64,000 nucleotides of DNA from Salinicoccus kekensis. GTDB lineage: Bacteria > Bacillota > Bacilli > Staphylococcales > Salinicoccaceae. A model generated the notes under the pieces. It was not told where the DNA came from. It saw nothing but the letters and a program-made list of their open reading frames with translations, and did not search any database. Numbering within the stretch: the first letter of the stretch is position 1; each line of letters starts with the position of its first letter. Where the stretch lies: contig NZ_OBQF01000003.1 of NCBI RefSeq assembly GCF_900220995.1, forward strand, positions 248,001-312,000, read 5' to 3'. The position numbers were made by a program, and so were the translations under genes. Below, piece after piece: positions 21,644 through 30,296 of the stretch.

Positions 21644-21905
21644 ACTAAATATCTTATTTACCCATGAGGTTTTTGAAGACTATAAATACTGGCAGCGTAC
21701 AGATAGGAAGCACCTTAAGAAAATCAATGACCTGATTAAAAGTATTGATCGGGAGGGTGTACTGAACGGTATAGGTAAACCTGAAAAGTTGAAAGGTAAC
21801 TTAAGCAGTTTTTACAGTCGGCGTATAGACAGCGAACATCGCCTGGTATACAAAGTCACAGAAAGCCAGATACAGATCATTTCCTGCAGATATCATTACA
21901 AGTGA
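21636..21905 (+). CDS. yoeB: YoeB-family mRNA interferase toxin
   Basis: Ribosome-dependent RNase of the RelE superfamily. The start at 21636 overlaps the antitoxin end and gives MSKLNILFTHEVFEDYKYWQ and 89 residues. Diagnostic features are GIGKPEKLKGNLSSFYSRRI and the C-terminal ISCRYHYK, which carries the catalytic His and Tyr region. All expected parts are present, so the pair looks functional. Confidence 0.9.
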   Translation: MSKLNILFTHEVFEDYKYWQRTDRKHLKKINDLIKSIDREGVLNGIGKPEKLKGNLSSFYSRRIDSEHRLVYKVTESQIQIISCRYHYK

Positions 21906-21965
21906 AAACAGTGGGCACTTTATAGACTGCCGACTTTCTCAAAGAAGCCACTTTCGATTAAAAAT

Positions 21966-21993
21966 ACCTTCTGCCCCAGCTGGGGCAGAAGGT
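21966..21993. terminator. Bidirectional terminator, perfect 28-bp palindrome
   Basis: Perfect palindrome centred between 21979 and 21980 (arms ACCTTCTGCCCCAG and its complement), flanked by A/T-rich runs on both sides. It separates the toxin gene from the convergent lipoprotein gene. Confidence 0.85.
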
Positions 21994-22050
21994 TATTTAT
22001 GTGGGGAGCATTTTCCTTCATGATGTCGAGCGTGATCATATAAGCAACAA

Positions 22051-22428
22051 TTAAATGTTCTCAGCATCCACTGACTCACCATTGATATAAAAATTCAGAG
22101 TGTACGCATCGAGATTGACATCAACGTCAATGCTGTGCAGCATCAATTCTTCCCCCGCACCGGGTTCCTCAAAATGGACATTCAATGCATCACCATCTTC
22201 ATCCACCGTCCATTCCGTGCCGGTCTCCACATAAGCATATACAGTGATATCTGAATCCTCCGTCTCGATTACGAAGATATCTCCATACTCCGGTTCTTCG
22301 ACCCCGGCCGATTCCAGCACCTCGACCGGCTGTTCCTCTCCATTGGAAACACCGGACTCACCGCATGCCGACAGAAATACCAACAAACTTGCAGATAATA
22401 AAAAATACTTGATTGGATGACCTCCCAT
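22051..22428 (-). CDS. Putative lipoprotein of unknown function
   Basis: Small exported protein with a lipoprotein signal: KYFLLSASLLVFLSACG, lipobox LSAC. The mature part is acidic, about 100 residues, and predicted mostly beta. No known domain is recognised. The start is unclear. The ATG at 22428 has no ribosome binding site before it, whereas GGGAGG lies inside the frame and is correctly spaced for an ATC codon at 22413, which would give a textbook signal peptide beginning with the Lys-Tyr-Phe segment. Confidence 0.65.
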   Translation of the reverse strand: MGGHPIKYFLLSASLLVFLSACGESGVSNGEEQPVEVLESAGVEEPEYGDIFVIETEDSDITVYAYVETGTEWTVDEDGDALNVHFEEPGAGEELMLHSIDVDVNLDAYTLNFYINGESVDAENI

Positions 22429-22571
22429 CATTTTACAGTTTTCTATTATATCCATGCTGACACAGATATAGAGGCAAGGGAAGATAAAAGCTTTATGAAT
22501 AAAAGGCCCTCACAGTTTGTGATAGTATGAAATTAATCGAATCAAAAGAAAACAGTGAGGGGGAGACAGGT

Positions 22572-23401
22572 ATGTCTGATATGGTATTCAGGCTGGGGAA
22601 GAGGAAATACAGGGTGGACAGCGACTGGGCAGAAGACGCGGCACAATACATCAAAATGTATCGACTGTTTTGTATAACGATGGTCATATATACGTGCTGC
22701 AGAGGAGTGATCCATTTATGCTCGTCTTCACAACCGACGGTGAGCTGGTGGGTCGATGGCATGATGAAACGGTGACGGATGGGCATTACCTTGAAGTGGG
22801 ACCTGACGGTGAAGTGTACGTAGTGGAAAGGGACCGCCACAGGATCCTCGTCTTCAATAAGCAGGGAGAATTGCTCCATACCATGGGTGGTGGGACCGAA
22901 CCTGGAGATGTGGGGGAGCCGTTCAACCACCCGTCGGATATCAGCTTTTTTAAAGATGGAGATATTTTCGTGGCGGACGGTTACGGCAATGCGCATGTCC
23001 ACCATTTCAATGGTACAGGTAAACTGCTTAACACGTGGGGTGGTCTTGGGACGGAGGCAGGCCGCTTCATGACACCTCATGCTATTCTGGTCGACCAAAA
23101 AGAGAGGGTGCTGGTGACGGACCGTGAGAATAACCGTGTGCAGATCTTCAGCCGGGACGGCACTTATTTGAAGGAACTGAACAACGTGTTCCATCCGATG
23201 GATATATGTGAAGACGATGAGGGCTTCATCTACGTTACGGATCAGGTCCCGTCCCTCCATGTTTTCAACACTGAAGATGAGTTCATCGGCAGATGCCGGA
23301 CGCTCGGCACTTTCGGACATGGCATCACCGTCGATTCCCGGGGTGATATTTATATTGCGGAGATGCTGCCGGACGGACTGACAAAGCTGACGGGTCTCTG
23401 A
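22572..23401 (+). pseudogene. NHL-repeat protein, frameshifted
   Basis: Beta-propeller of the NHL type, similar in layout to peptidyl-alpha-hydroxyglycine alpha-amidating lyase-like proteins. Residues 1-28 are read from the ATG at 22572 (MSDMVFRLGKRKYRVDSDWA). At the A-run 22653-22656 the frame must shift by -1 to continue with VSTVLYNDGHIYVLQRSDP and four or five NHL units (for example FNHPSDISFF, VTDRENNRVQIF). One missing A in the run explains the break, so it is a recent pseudogene, a sequencing error or, less likely, a programmed shift. The 3' part alone has no good start. Confidence 0.75.
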
Positions 23402-23430
23402 TTCATATATTACTTTAAGGAGGTCAGGCC

Positions 23431-24180
23431 ATGATCAAGGAAATGGACCGGTTTTTGGGACATCCCTCAGGCGGTCTGAATGATTATATTTCAAGCTATA
23501 TGAAGCGGGTGCCTTTTGAGAACATCGACGTTCAGAATAAAGTACCCATATCAGTCGAACTTGAGGACATATTCGATAAAATCATTACACGCGGGCGCGG
23601 CGGTTTCTGTTACGAGATGAATACGCTGTTCAGACGTTACTTAAATGCCAAGGGTTATTATGCTTACAATGTATCAGCGACGGTGAAGAATTCGGATGGC
23701 TGGACGCGTGAAGGGAGCCATATGTCGACACTGGTGAGGTCGGATGAATTATATGTGGCCGATGTCGGTTTCGGCGACCTGCCTGTAAAAGCCATGCCGA
23801 TCCGGCCGGCTGAAGAAGCGGTCGTCATTGATGATGTGAACGGCCGGTACCGTGCAGTTGAAACGGACGGTGGATTCGAAGTGCAGATGGATAGGGGACA
23901 GGGGTTTGAAACATTGTACAGAGGCGGTCTCACACCAAGGGAAATTGAAGCATTCCAGGATAACCTGGAGTACAACCAGCATCACCCGGACTCCATATTC
24001 GTCAGGAAACTGATCATTACCCAGCCTAAGAGTGACGGCCGTGTATCCATGTCGGAAAGCAGTCTGACGATCACGCAGGACGGTAAAACAGAAAAGTATG
24101 ACGTGAACGGACGCAATTACCGAAAGTTTTTAAAGGAATACTTCGATCTGGATGTCGAGATAAAACGGTTTGAGAAATGA
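23431..24180 (+). CDS. Arylamine N-acetyltransferase
   Basis: Transfers acetyl groups from acetyl-CoA to arylamines or hydrazines in the cytosol. The 249-residue product has the complete catalytic triad: Cys in RGGFCYEMN (near residue 59), His in GSHMSTLV and Asp in VADVGFGD. It follows the broken NHL gene by 29 nt and has an AAGGAGG site. Staphylococci also carry a NAT gene. The physiological substrate is unknown; a link to aromatic amines from the kynurenine or anthranilate route is only speculative. Confidence 0.92.
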   Translation: MIKEMDRFLGHPSGGLNDYISSYMKRVPFENIDVQNKVPISVELEDIFDKIITRGRGGFCYEMNTLFRRYLNAKGYYAYNVSATVKNSDGWTREGSHMSTLVRSDELYVADVGFGDLPVKAMPIRPAEEAVVIDDVNGRYRAVETDGGFEVQMDRGQGFETLYRGGLTPREIEAFQDNLEYNQHHPDSIFVRKLIITQPKSDGRVSMSESSLTITQDGKTEKYDVNGRNYRKFLKEYFDLDVEIKRFEK

Positions 24181-24182
24181 AG

Positions 24183-24213
24183 TAAGCGCACCTGCCGGCG
24201 GCAGATGCGCTTA
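24183..24213. terminator. Terminator between convergent nat and aldo/keto reductase genes
   Basis: TAAGCGCA (24183-24190) pairs with TGCGCTTA (24206-24213); the tail TTTC follows on the plus strand. Confidence 0.7.
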
Positions 24214-24225
24214 TTTCATTGATGT

Positions 24226-25032
24226 TTACAGTGAACTGATGCGTTCATGGTCTTCTGTTGTCAGTTCGAAGTCGAAGATATCCAGGCTCTGTGCCTGGCG
24301 GTCTTTATTGTGCGATTTCGGGATGACGATGACCTCACGTTCAATCTGGTAGCGCAGGACGACCTGAGCAGCCGTCTTGTCGTACTGTTCGCCGATTTCT
24401 GTAAGAATCTGCTCTGCTTCACCTTCGATGCCGCCGAGCGGGCCCCATGCGACGGTCGCAATGCCATTCTTATAATTGTGACCGATCAATTCATCATTCC
24501 AGTTTCCGACGTTGGATTTAATCTGGTTCACTGTCGGTCTGATGTTCCCTTTTTCAAGAATCAGATCGATATGCTCTTGCTCAAAATTGGACACTCCAAT
24601 AGATTTGAATACACCGCGTTCATAGTAATCTTCCAAAATCCCCCATCCTTCCACTATCTCATCGTGGTCCTCCCACGGGAAGTGGATGAGGAATGAATCC
24701 ACATAGTCAGTCTGCAGTTTTTTCAGGCTTTTCTCGATTTCTGCATGGGCCCACTCCGCACCTTTGTATCCATCCTTTGTATTCAGCTTCGTCGTGATGA
24801 AGAATTCTTCACGCGGGACCGAAGACTTCGCGAGACCTTTCCCGACGACTTCTTCGTTATTATACAATTGTGCTGAGTCGAAATGGCGGTAGCCGTTTTC
24901 AATCGCCCAGTCGACTTCCTCAGTGTCACCCCGAAGGGCACCTGAAAACTGGTTGCCTTCCTTGCCGTAAGTGTTTGTACCGCTGCCGACGATCGGGATT
25001 TCCACTTCATCATTCAATTTAATATGCTTCAT
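24226..25032 (-). CDS. Aldo/keto reductase
   Basis: NADPH-dependent carbonyl reductase of the AKR5-like group. The 268-residue TIM-barrel protein shows the catalytic tetrad: Asp in HFDSAQLY, the Tyr of that motif, Lys in ITTKLN and His in FLIHFPWED. The cofactor-binding end is IPKSHNKDRQAQSLDIFDF. An AGGAGGAA site precedes the ATG. Substrate is not predictable; methylglyoxal or sugar aldehydes are typical. Confidence 0.92.
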   Translation of the reverse strand: MKHIKLNDEVEIPIVGSGTNTYGKEGNQFSGALRGDTEEVDWAIENGYRHFDSAQLYNNEEVVGKGLAKSSVPREEFFITTKLNTKDGYKGAEWAHAEIEKSLKKLQTDYVDSFLIHFPWEDHDEIVEGWGILEDYYERGVFKSIGVSNFEQEHIDLILEKGNIRPTVNQIKSNVGNWNDELIGHNYKNGIATVAWGPLGGIEGEAEQILTEIGEQYDKTAAQVVLRYQIEREVIVIPKSHNKDRQAQSLDIFDFELTTEDHERISSL

Positions 25033-25096
25033 GTTATTCCTCCTATGTTGTAACTCTCACATTGGCTATACCCGGAGGCAGTCACAATCAATCTGT

Positions 25097-25243
25097 TCAT
25101 ACTTCCCTCTCAACGGGGCTGTGCTTTTTCAACTCATCCAGCTCGCTTTTTACCGAAAAATGATGAAATATGGTCAGGGCAAGCACGATGGCACTGAGCA
25201 CGTTGACAAGGAGTGTACCGCATAAAAGCAGTTTATTGGTCAT
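25097..25243 (-). CDS. Small single-span membrane protein, 48 residues
   Basis: Short frame with a GAGGTG site 8 nt before ATG at 25243. The product begins MTNKLLLCGTLLVNVLSAIV, continues with LALTIFHHF as one hydrophobic span, and ends with a charged tail (KSELDELKKHSPVEREV). It lies 64 nt upstream of the aldo/keto reductase on the same strand. No family is recognised. The ribosome binding site and the clear span-plus-tail design support it. Confidence 0.5.
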   Translation of the reverse strand: MTNKLLLCGTLLVNVLSAIVLALTIFHHFSVKSELDELKKHSPVEREV

Positions 25244-25345
25244 AAGGGGTCACCTCTTTTGACTAGTATTGATTTAATGGAGTGCTTTTACATATAAGTT
25301 ACCCGGCTGAATGGACGTTAACCATGGAGTTGCAGCCATCTTTTT

Positions 25346-25783
25346 TCAATAGACTCTTTCGAATTCCTCACACACCACTTTGATTTTTTCATCGAAGGCC
25401 ATGCCGTGCCTTGCGTATTCCCCCTTGAAGAATTCTATATGGGCTTTGCGCCAATATTGGAGGGAACGGTCGCCTTCGCCCTCCTTCCATGCAAAGTCCT
25501 CATCCACTTCATCGAACGGCATTACATTGACGCGGGTCGTCCGTATGATGCAGACGGCCTCATCTTTAGAATTCATGATGATGTTGAAATCGCCGGGCTT
25601 CGGCAGCGGCTCATTTTCCAGTTCGTAAAGTGAATAGGCCGATGCTGTTGCTGTCTTGATGCCTTTCAATGTCAAATCAGCAAGATCATCCGGCGCAGCG
25701 CCGTAAGACCATGCGACATATGTGTCACCTTCATGTTCCGGATACCCCCTTAAAAATTCTTTCCATAGTTTTTCCGCTTCCAT
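25346..25783 (-). CDS. ASCH-domain protein
   Basis: 145-residue protein of the ASCH superfamily, a PUA-like beta-barrel thought to bind RNA or modified nucleosides; some relatives are nucleases or N4-acetylcytidine amidohydrolases. Visible features are the N-terminal WKEFLRGYPEH, the GIKTATAS segment, where the G-x-K-T motif is typical of ASCH, and KPGDFNIIMNSKDEAVCIIR. It stands alone between the small membrane gene and ppk2. Function unknown. Confidence 0.85.
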   Translation of the reverse strand: MEAEKLWKEFLRGYPEHEGDTYVAWSYGAAPDDLADLTLKGIKTATASAYSLYELENEPLPKPGDFNIIMNSKDEAVCIIRTTRVNVMPFDEVDEDFAWKEGEGDRSLQYWRKAHIEFFKGEYARHGMAFDEKIKVVCEEFERVY

Positions 25784-25958
25784 TCCTTATCCTCTTTTCT
25801 TCATAATCATTTACTGTAATGATAGCACTGCTTCATACATCTGACATTGATGACGATGATTCATTTTATTTCTTAAATTTATATAAATCATAAAAAGTTG
25901 TTTCGTCACGTGCAGCCCGTGGAATACTAAAACATACTTTAATTATGAGGTGCTAGAA

Positions 25959-26825
25959 ATGAATATCAATACAAACGACTATAAAGTGGTATCAAATAAA
26001 AAGTTCAACCTGGAAGATTATCCTTCCAAGGTTGATCCGGGCCTCCCTGAAGACGATATAAAAGAACAAATCATCCCGGACCTGGTGAAGCAGCTGAAGG
26101 AATGGCACTGGAAATTGTTCGCTGAAGAAAAGGCGGGTGTCATGGTCGTCCTCCAGGCACTGGACGCCGCAGGCAAGGATGAAGCGATCAGCTTTGTGTT
26201 CTCCAACTTGAATGCACAGGGGCTTCGGACGATGTCCTTCAGCAAGCCGAGTGAGGAGGAGCGGAAACATGACTATTTATGGCGGATGCATTCAGGGACA
26301 CCGGAGCGTGGCGAGATTTCGCTGCTGAACCGTTCCTACTATGAAGAAGTCATCTACAGGCAGGTTCATGAAGATATCGAAAATGATGAGTATCCGACCA
26401 ATACGGAACCTGAAGACATGTGGCCGATGAGATATCGTCAAATCAATAATTATGAACGCTATCTATATGAGAACAATATGCATGTCATCAAATTCTTCTT
26501 CAATGTCAGTAAGGATGAGCAGAAGGAAAGGCTTCTCAAGCGGATGAAGTCGGAAGACATGCAGTGGGAGTTCTCATTCAATGATGTGAAGGAAAGGGAA
26601 TACTGGGATGAATACCAGGAAGTGTTCCAAAGCGTTCTGAGAGAGACCGCGAGCGATATTGCACCCTGGTATGTCCTGCCTGCCGATAACAACTGGTATT
26701 CAAGGGCGGTCATCGCCAAAGTGATGATTGAAAAGCTTGAAGAAATCAATCCTAAATTTCCTAAAATAGATGATGATAAGAAAAAAGAGCTGGATGAGTA
26801 TATCGAAAAACTGGAAAATGAGTAA
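25959..26825 (+). CDS. ppk2: Polyphosphate kinase 2 family protein
   Basis: Transfers phosphate from polyphosphate to nucleoside mono- or diphosphates. The 288-residue product has the Walker A-like LQALDAAGKDEAIS near residue 65, the lid segment KHDYLWRMHS and the C-terminal APWYVLPADNNWYSR, characteristic of class III-like PPK2. The start at 25959 is 7 nt from GAGGT. No ppk1 or ppx gene is nearby. Preferred nucleotide cannot be told by eye. Confidence 0.9.
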   Translation: MNINTNDYKVVSNKKFNLEDYPSKVDPGLPEDDIKEQIIPDLVKQLKEWHWKLFAEEKAGVMVVLQALDAAGKDEAISFVFSNLNAQGLRTMSFSKPSEEERKHDYLWRMHSGTPERGEISLLNRSYYEEVIYRQVHEDIENDEYPTNTEPEDMWPMRYRQINNYERYLYENNMHVIKFFFNVSKDEQKERLLKRMKSEDMQWEFSFNDVKEREYWDEYQEVFQSVLRETASDIAPWYVLPADNNWYSRAVIAKVMIEKLEEINPKFPKIDDDKKKELDEYIEKLENE

Positions 26826-26838
26826 CACCCACAAAAGA

Positions 26839-26866
26839 GAAGCACTTCCCGTCAGGGAAGTGCTTC
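26839..26866. terminator. Bidirectional terminator between ppk2 and SDR
   Basis: Perfect 12-bp stem GAAGCACTTCCC (26839-26850) / GGGAAGTGCTTC (26855-26866), loop GTCA. It serves the convergent genes on both sides. Confidence 0.85.
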
Positions 26867-26873
26867 AGTGTGT

Positions 26874-27590
26874 TTAAGGGTTGTTCGACCACAGGCCTGC
26901 ATTTTTCAATACGACACGCGGGTTCAGTTTCAATTGTGCGACCATCAGTTCCGCCATATCTTCCGGCTGCATGACTTTCTCCGGGTTGCCGTCTGTAAGG
27001 TTCAGTTCGACCGCCATATCAGTTGCGACCGTGCTCGGCGTCAGTGTCGTGACACGGATATTCTTCTTGCGCACTTCCATCATCAGTGACTCGCTCAGTC
27101 CGTTGACTGCCGCTTTTGAAGCGGAATATGCACTTGTGACGGGTCCGCCCTTTTGACCGGCGGTGGATGAAATGTTTATGATATCGCCTGTTTCGCGTTC
27201 AAGCATTTCAGGCAGCACTGCACGGGTCGTGTAATACAAACCATTGACATTGACGTTGATGATATTCGTCCATTCCTCAGGAGTGAGATCCATGAAGTTT
27301 CCGAACTTTGAAATACCGGCATTGTTCACAAGTATGTCGATTGGACCGAGTGCATTGCGGATGGATTCGACCGCAGAAGTGATGGCATCGATATCAGCCA
27401 CATCGGCTGCAGCGGTCGCTGTCTTCACGCCATACTGCTGAAGCTCCTCTGCAACACGCTCCAGGTTTTCTGGCGTACGCCCGACAAGTCCGACGTGGAC
27501 ACCTTCTTTGGCAAATGCGATTGCGGTTGCACGCCCGATGCCGCGGCCCGCACCTGTGATGAGTGCCACTTTACCTTCTATTTTCTGCAT
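26874..27590 (-). CDS. Short-chain dehydrogenase/reductase, FabG-like
   Basis: 238-residue NAD(P)-dependent oxidoreductase. The Rossmann motif TGAGRGIG lies at residues 13-20, NNAG near 89, the catalytic Ser in ISSTAGQ, and Tyr/Lys in YSASKAA. The C-terminus [16 protein letters not shown] is closely matched by a second SDR near 60 kb, so the two are paralogues. Staphylococci carry similar stand-alone 3-ketoacyl reductase-like proteins of unknown substrate. A FabG role in fatty-acid synthesis is unlikely because no fab genes are near. Confidence 0.9.
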   Translation of the reverse strand: MQKIEGKVALITGAGRGIGRATAIAFAKEGVHVGLVGRTPENLERVAEELQQYGVKTATAAADVADIDAITSAVESIRNALGPIDILVNNAGISKFGNFMDLTPEEWTNIINVNVNGLYYTTRAVLPEMLERETGDIINISSTAGQKGGPVTSAYSASKAAVNGLSESLMMEVRKKNIRVTTLTPSTVATDMAVELNLTDGNPEKVMQPEDMAELMVAQLKLNPRVVLKNAGLWSNNP

Positions 27591-27820
27591 TTATACTTCT
27601 CCTTTGCAAATTACTTTCTAATATATCTAACCACAGGATTTTCTGATTGTGAAGAATTTCGGCTCAATATCCTCTTTAGTTTAATGATCTCAGTGTTCTG
27701 TAAAATCAATTAAATTTATTTCGGAAACCGTCGCACAATATATTGAAGGAGCTATCTACAATAACTATGGGAGAAGACAGTCCCGAGGTACTATACGTAA
27801 AGTGAGGGGATTCAGTTTAT

Positions 27821-27849
27821 TTGTGACCCTCTCAAAACTCCAATAGAAT
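27821..27849 (+). promoter_or_regulatory. Promoter of ohr
   Basis: TTGTGA (27821-27826), 17-bp spacer, TAGAAT (27844-27849), 32 nt before the start codon. No clear OhrR palindrome was found in the 290-nt gap 27591-27881. Confidence 0.65.
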
Positions 27850-27881
27850 GAAGGTGGACTATAAAAGGAGTTGAGCTTTTG

Positions 27882-28307
27882 ATGGAACCTTTGTACGAGA
27901 CAACGATGATCAACACAGGCGGCAGGGACGGCGAAGTACACAGCGAAGACAAGTCGTTTTCATTGAATGTCAAACAGCCGAAGCAGATGACCGGTGAAGA
28001 CACGAAAGAGACGAACCCGGAACAGCTTTTCGCGGCAGCATACAGTGCGTGCTTCAACAGTGCCCTTGATGGTGTCTTAAAGAAAGCGAAGGTTGAGAAC
28101 ACCGGCCGCGTGGTCAAAGCGACCGCCAAACTCTTGAAAGATGAAGGAGACGGCGGCTTCAAGCTTGGCGCTTCGATAGAAGTGGAATTTGAAGACGTGG
28201 ATACGGACAAGGCTCAGCAGTATGTGGAAGATGCGCATAAATTGTGCCCGTATTCAAAGATGGCCCGCGACGGCATTGAAGTGGAATTGAAAGGTACAAC
28301 TAAATAA
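27882..28307 (+). CDS. ohr: Organic hydroperoxide resistance protein (Ohr/OsmC family)
   Basis: Thiol peroxidase that detoxifies organic and fatty-acid hydroperoxides. The 141-residue product starts MEPLYETTMINTGGRDGEV and has both redox cysteines: FAAAYSACFNSAL (peroxidatic) and AHKLCPYSKMARD (resolving). The ATG at 27882 is preferred over a TTG one codon upstream because of spacing to AAAGGAG. No OhrR regulator is adjacent. Confidence 0.93.
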   Translation: MEPLYETTMINTGGRDGEVHSEDKSFSLNVKQPKQMTGEDTKETNPEQLFAAAYSACFNSALDGVLKKAKVENTGRVVKATAKLLKDEGDGGFKLGASIEVEFEDVDTDKAQQYVEDAHKLCPYSKMARDGIEVELKGTTK

Positions 28308-28317
28308 TAAGAAATGG

Positions 28318-28349
28318 AAAAGAGGAATCCGCGGGATTCCTCTTTTTTT
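28318..28349. terminator. Terminator after ohr
   Basis: Perfect 13-bp stem (28318-28330 / 28334-28346), loop GCG, followed by a T-run on the plus strand and A-rich sequence on the other side. Convergent transcription from the antitoxin gene would also end here. Confidence 0.9.
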
Positions 28350-28416
28350 ATGACCTGTAAATATGTTTTCTATATGCTAAATCGATTAATGCAATCACTA
28401 ATTCTTCATCTTCTAT
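28348..28416 (-). pseudogene. Remnant of a RelE-type toxin, C-terminal end only
   Basis: Directly after the antitoxin stop and in the same frame, 22 codons read IEDEELVIALIDLAYRKHIY..., then TAA. This resembles the C-terminus of RelE/ParE toxins, where a hydrophobic strand is followed by a His/Arg-Lys and Tyr segment. It has no start codon or binding site of its own. A deletion removing most of the toxin and joining its end to the antitoxin is the simplest explanation. Confidence 0.5.
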
Positions 28417-28650
28417 TCATATTTCATCGGAAAAACCCAGTTCTGCCTTAGCTTCTTCCCATGAGACGAATTCAGTATCATCATTTTCCATTATCTTCAT
28501 AGCTTTTTTGAACATTTCTTTGTCGACTTCTTCATCGAGCTTTTCTGAAATGAATTCTCTAATATAAGCGGACATGTTCGTGTTTTTGGCCTCGACAATA
28601 CCGCGCAGGATTTCTTCCTCTTCCTTTTCTAATCGTATTGTAATACTCAT
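28417..28650 (-). CDS. RelB/DUF6290-like ribbon-helix-helix antitoxin, orphan
   Basis: 77-residue protein starting MSITIRLEKEEEEILRGIVE, a ribbon-helix-helix N-terminus, with an acidic second half ending SWEEAKAELGFSDEI. Such proteins normally precede a RelE/ParE toxin and repress the operon. GGAGGTG lies about 5 nt before the ATG at 28650. Here the toxin gene is reduced to a short tail, so the antitoxin is probably a relic or a stand-alone anti-addiction or regulatory protein. Confidence 0.75.
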   Translation of the reverse strand: MSITIRLEKEEEEILRGIVEAKNTNMSAYIREFISEKLDEEVDKEMFKKAMKIMENDDTEFVSWEEAKAELGFSDEI

Positions 28651-28722
28651 CACCACACCTCCGGTATCTTGTAAGACGATTGTAGTACAATAATGTTTTT
28701 TCCTCAAAAACTTTAACGTTTT

Positions 28723-30099
28723 TTAGACGATAAGTGCAATCATCGCAATCAGGATGCCGGTGAGACCCATCCTGATCGAGAAGCCGATATTCATTTTTGT
28801 GATTCTGTATGGATTGATGCCCATGCTCTGTGCGGTCATGGTCGCATTAACGCCGTAAGGTGCAGCGGCGGATATGCTCATGCCGCAGACGACCATGGCA
28901 ATGCTGATGGAAAGTGCATTTTCAGGCGTCAGGACAGGGACCAGCACTTCCGCAAGTATGGCGAGTGCCGCAACCGGATGTACCCCGATCATGGCGAGGC
29001 CGTAGATTACGACCATGATCAGCAGAAGTATCAGTATCAGGAATGAATCGACATAACCGAAAACCTGCTGCATCATCTCCGGGACGGCACTGCTGTTGAA
29101 GCCGCCGGAGAAGATGCCGAGCGACAGGAATAGAACAGAGAAGTTCTGCATATGATTGTTGTGGTTCTTCCACGTTTTCCAGCCGGTCTTCATGAAGATC
29201 GGCAGACGTATCATGACAAATGCCGCAGCGAAGGAGAACGGGAGGATGATCAATGCAATCGTCATGACGAAGCCTAAGTCGGAGTTCACATTGAAGAACA
29301 TCACGACAGCGAGGAAGCTGACCAGCAGAATCACCATTTTGATGATGGAACTGCGGAGAGCCCTGCTGTTGATCTCATCGAACGGCGCGTCGATCGTTAT
29401 GCCTTTAAATTCGCGCCGCGTCAGCAGAATCTCGGTCAAGCCGACGATGATCGAGGTCAGGAGCAACCATGGGAGCAGGGCGAAGTACGACACACCCGTC
29501 GAGTCGACCGTAAGGCCGACGATCACTTCGAGCGGACTCCAAATGACCGCAAGCGCGAAGGCCCGGAGGGTAGCTTTGATGATGAATCGGTTCATGAAGC
29601 CGACCGACTCATTTTTGAACAGATCACGCAATATATTCTGGATGATGTATATGGCGGATATGTTCAGGAAGATTGCGAGAAAGTAAGAGGTCACGACACT
29701 TCTGCCGTAGATTTTCTCCACTTTGTTTGCCTCATCCTGGATCATTTGCGTGATGCTTTCATCAAGCCCTCCCACTTTTACGACCACACCTATCCACGGT
29801 AAGAGGCTGAAAAACAAAAGAAGCGGGAGATTGCTTGTCGTATTGCTGATGATTTCACCGATGCTTCCGCCGGCTGTGAGCGTGAAGATGGCGCCCGCCG
29901 CAACGAAGAGGCCGCCGATCATTTTGAACAGCCTGGAACTGAAGAGCCAGGAAATGACCAGCACGCCGGCCGCCAAGTAGTTCACGAGTTGTCCAAGTAC
30001 CCCGATACCGCTGAAGAAATAGATGAGGAACAGGACGAACAGAGTGGCATATATGTAAAAGAAGTTCCTTAATATGGTCTGATTATATAGGATACTCAA
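28723..30099 (-). CDS. Polytopic membrane protein, putative transporter (pair member 1)
   Basis: About 458 residues from a TTG at 30099, with ten or more hydrophobic segments and almost no soluble parts. An ATG at 30228 would add 43 residues coded by AT-rich, unlikely sequence, so the start is uncertain. Segments ALAVIWSPLEVIVG, IGVHPVAALAILAEVL and the C-terminal APYGVNATMTAQSMGINPYR align with similarly placed segments of the protein at 30946-32283. The layout resembles ion-transporter superfamily carriers with inverted halves. Substrate unknown. Confidence 0.7.
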   Translation of the reverse strand: MSILYNQTILRNFFYIYATLFVLFLIYFFSGIGVLGQLVNYLAAGVLVISWLFSSRLFKMIGGLFVAAGAIFTLTAGGSIGEIISNTTSNLPLLLFFSLLPWIGVVVKVGGLDESITQMIQDEANKVEKIYGRSVVTSYFLAIFLNISAIYIIQNILRDLFKNESVGFMNRFIIKATLRAFALAVIWSPLEVIVGLTVDSTGVSYFALLPWLLLTSIIVGLTEILLTRREFKGITIDAPFDEINSRALRSSIIKMVILLVSFLAVVMFFNVNSDLGFVMTIALIILPFSFAAAFVMIRLPIFMKTGWKTWKNHNNHMQNFSVLFLSLGIFSGGFNSSAVPEMMQQVFGYVDSFLILILLLIMVVIYGLAMIGVHPVAALAILAEVLVPVLTPENALSISIAMVVCGMSISAAAPYGVNATMTAQSMGINPYRITKMNIGFSIRMGLTGILIAMIALIV

Positions 30100-30264
30100 T
30101 GTAAGACCCGCTTTCAGAATAATTTCTATGGAAGAAGATTTATCAATATGCTTATTAATTATAAGATAGATAGACGGACTTTGACAGAGCCGTTTAATTA
30201 TTCTGAAAAACACAGAATACGAAGTCATGTGAGGATTTATATACCTTCACAGCAGATTAAAGGA

Positions 30265-30290
30265 TAAAAAATACCACCATTTCAGGTGGC
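30265..30290 (-). terminator. Terminator of the two-gene small-protein cassette
   Basis: CCACC/GGTGG stem (30274-30278 / 30285-30289), followed on the minus strand by TATTTTTT. Confidence 0.65.
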
Positions 30291-30296
30291 GAATCT

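Noticed and set aside
27690-27760. OhrR operator upstream of ohr
   Set aside because: Only a short CAATATATTG core is present and the flanks do not continue the palindrome.
30099-30228. N-terminal extension of the first membrane transporter to the ATG at 30228
   Set aside because: No ribosome binding site before that ATG; the extra codons are AT-rich and non-hydrophobic, unlike the rest of the gene.
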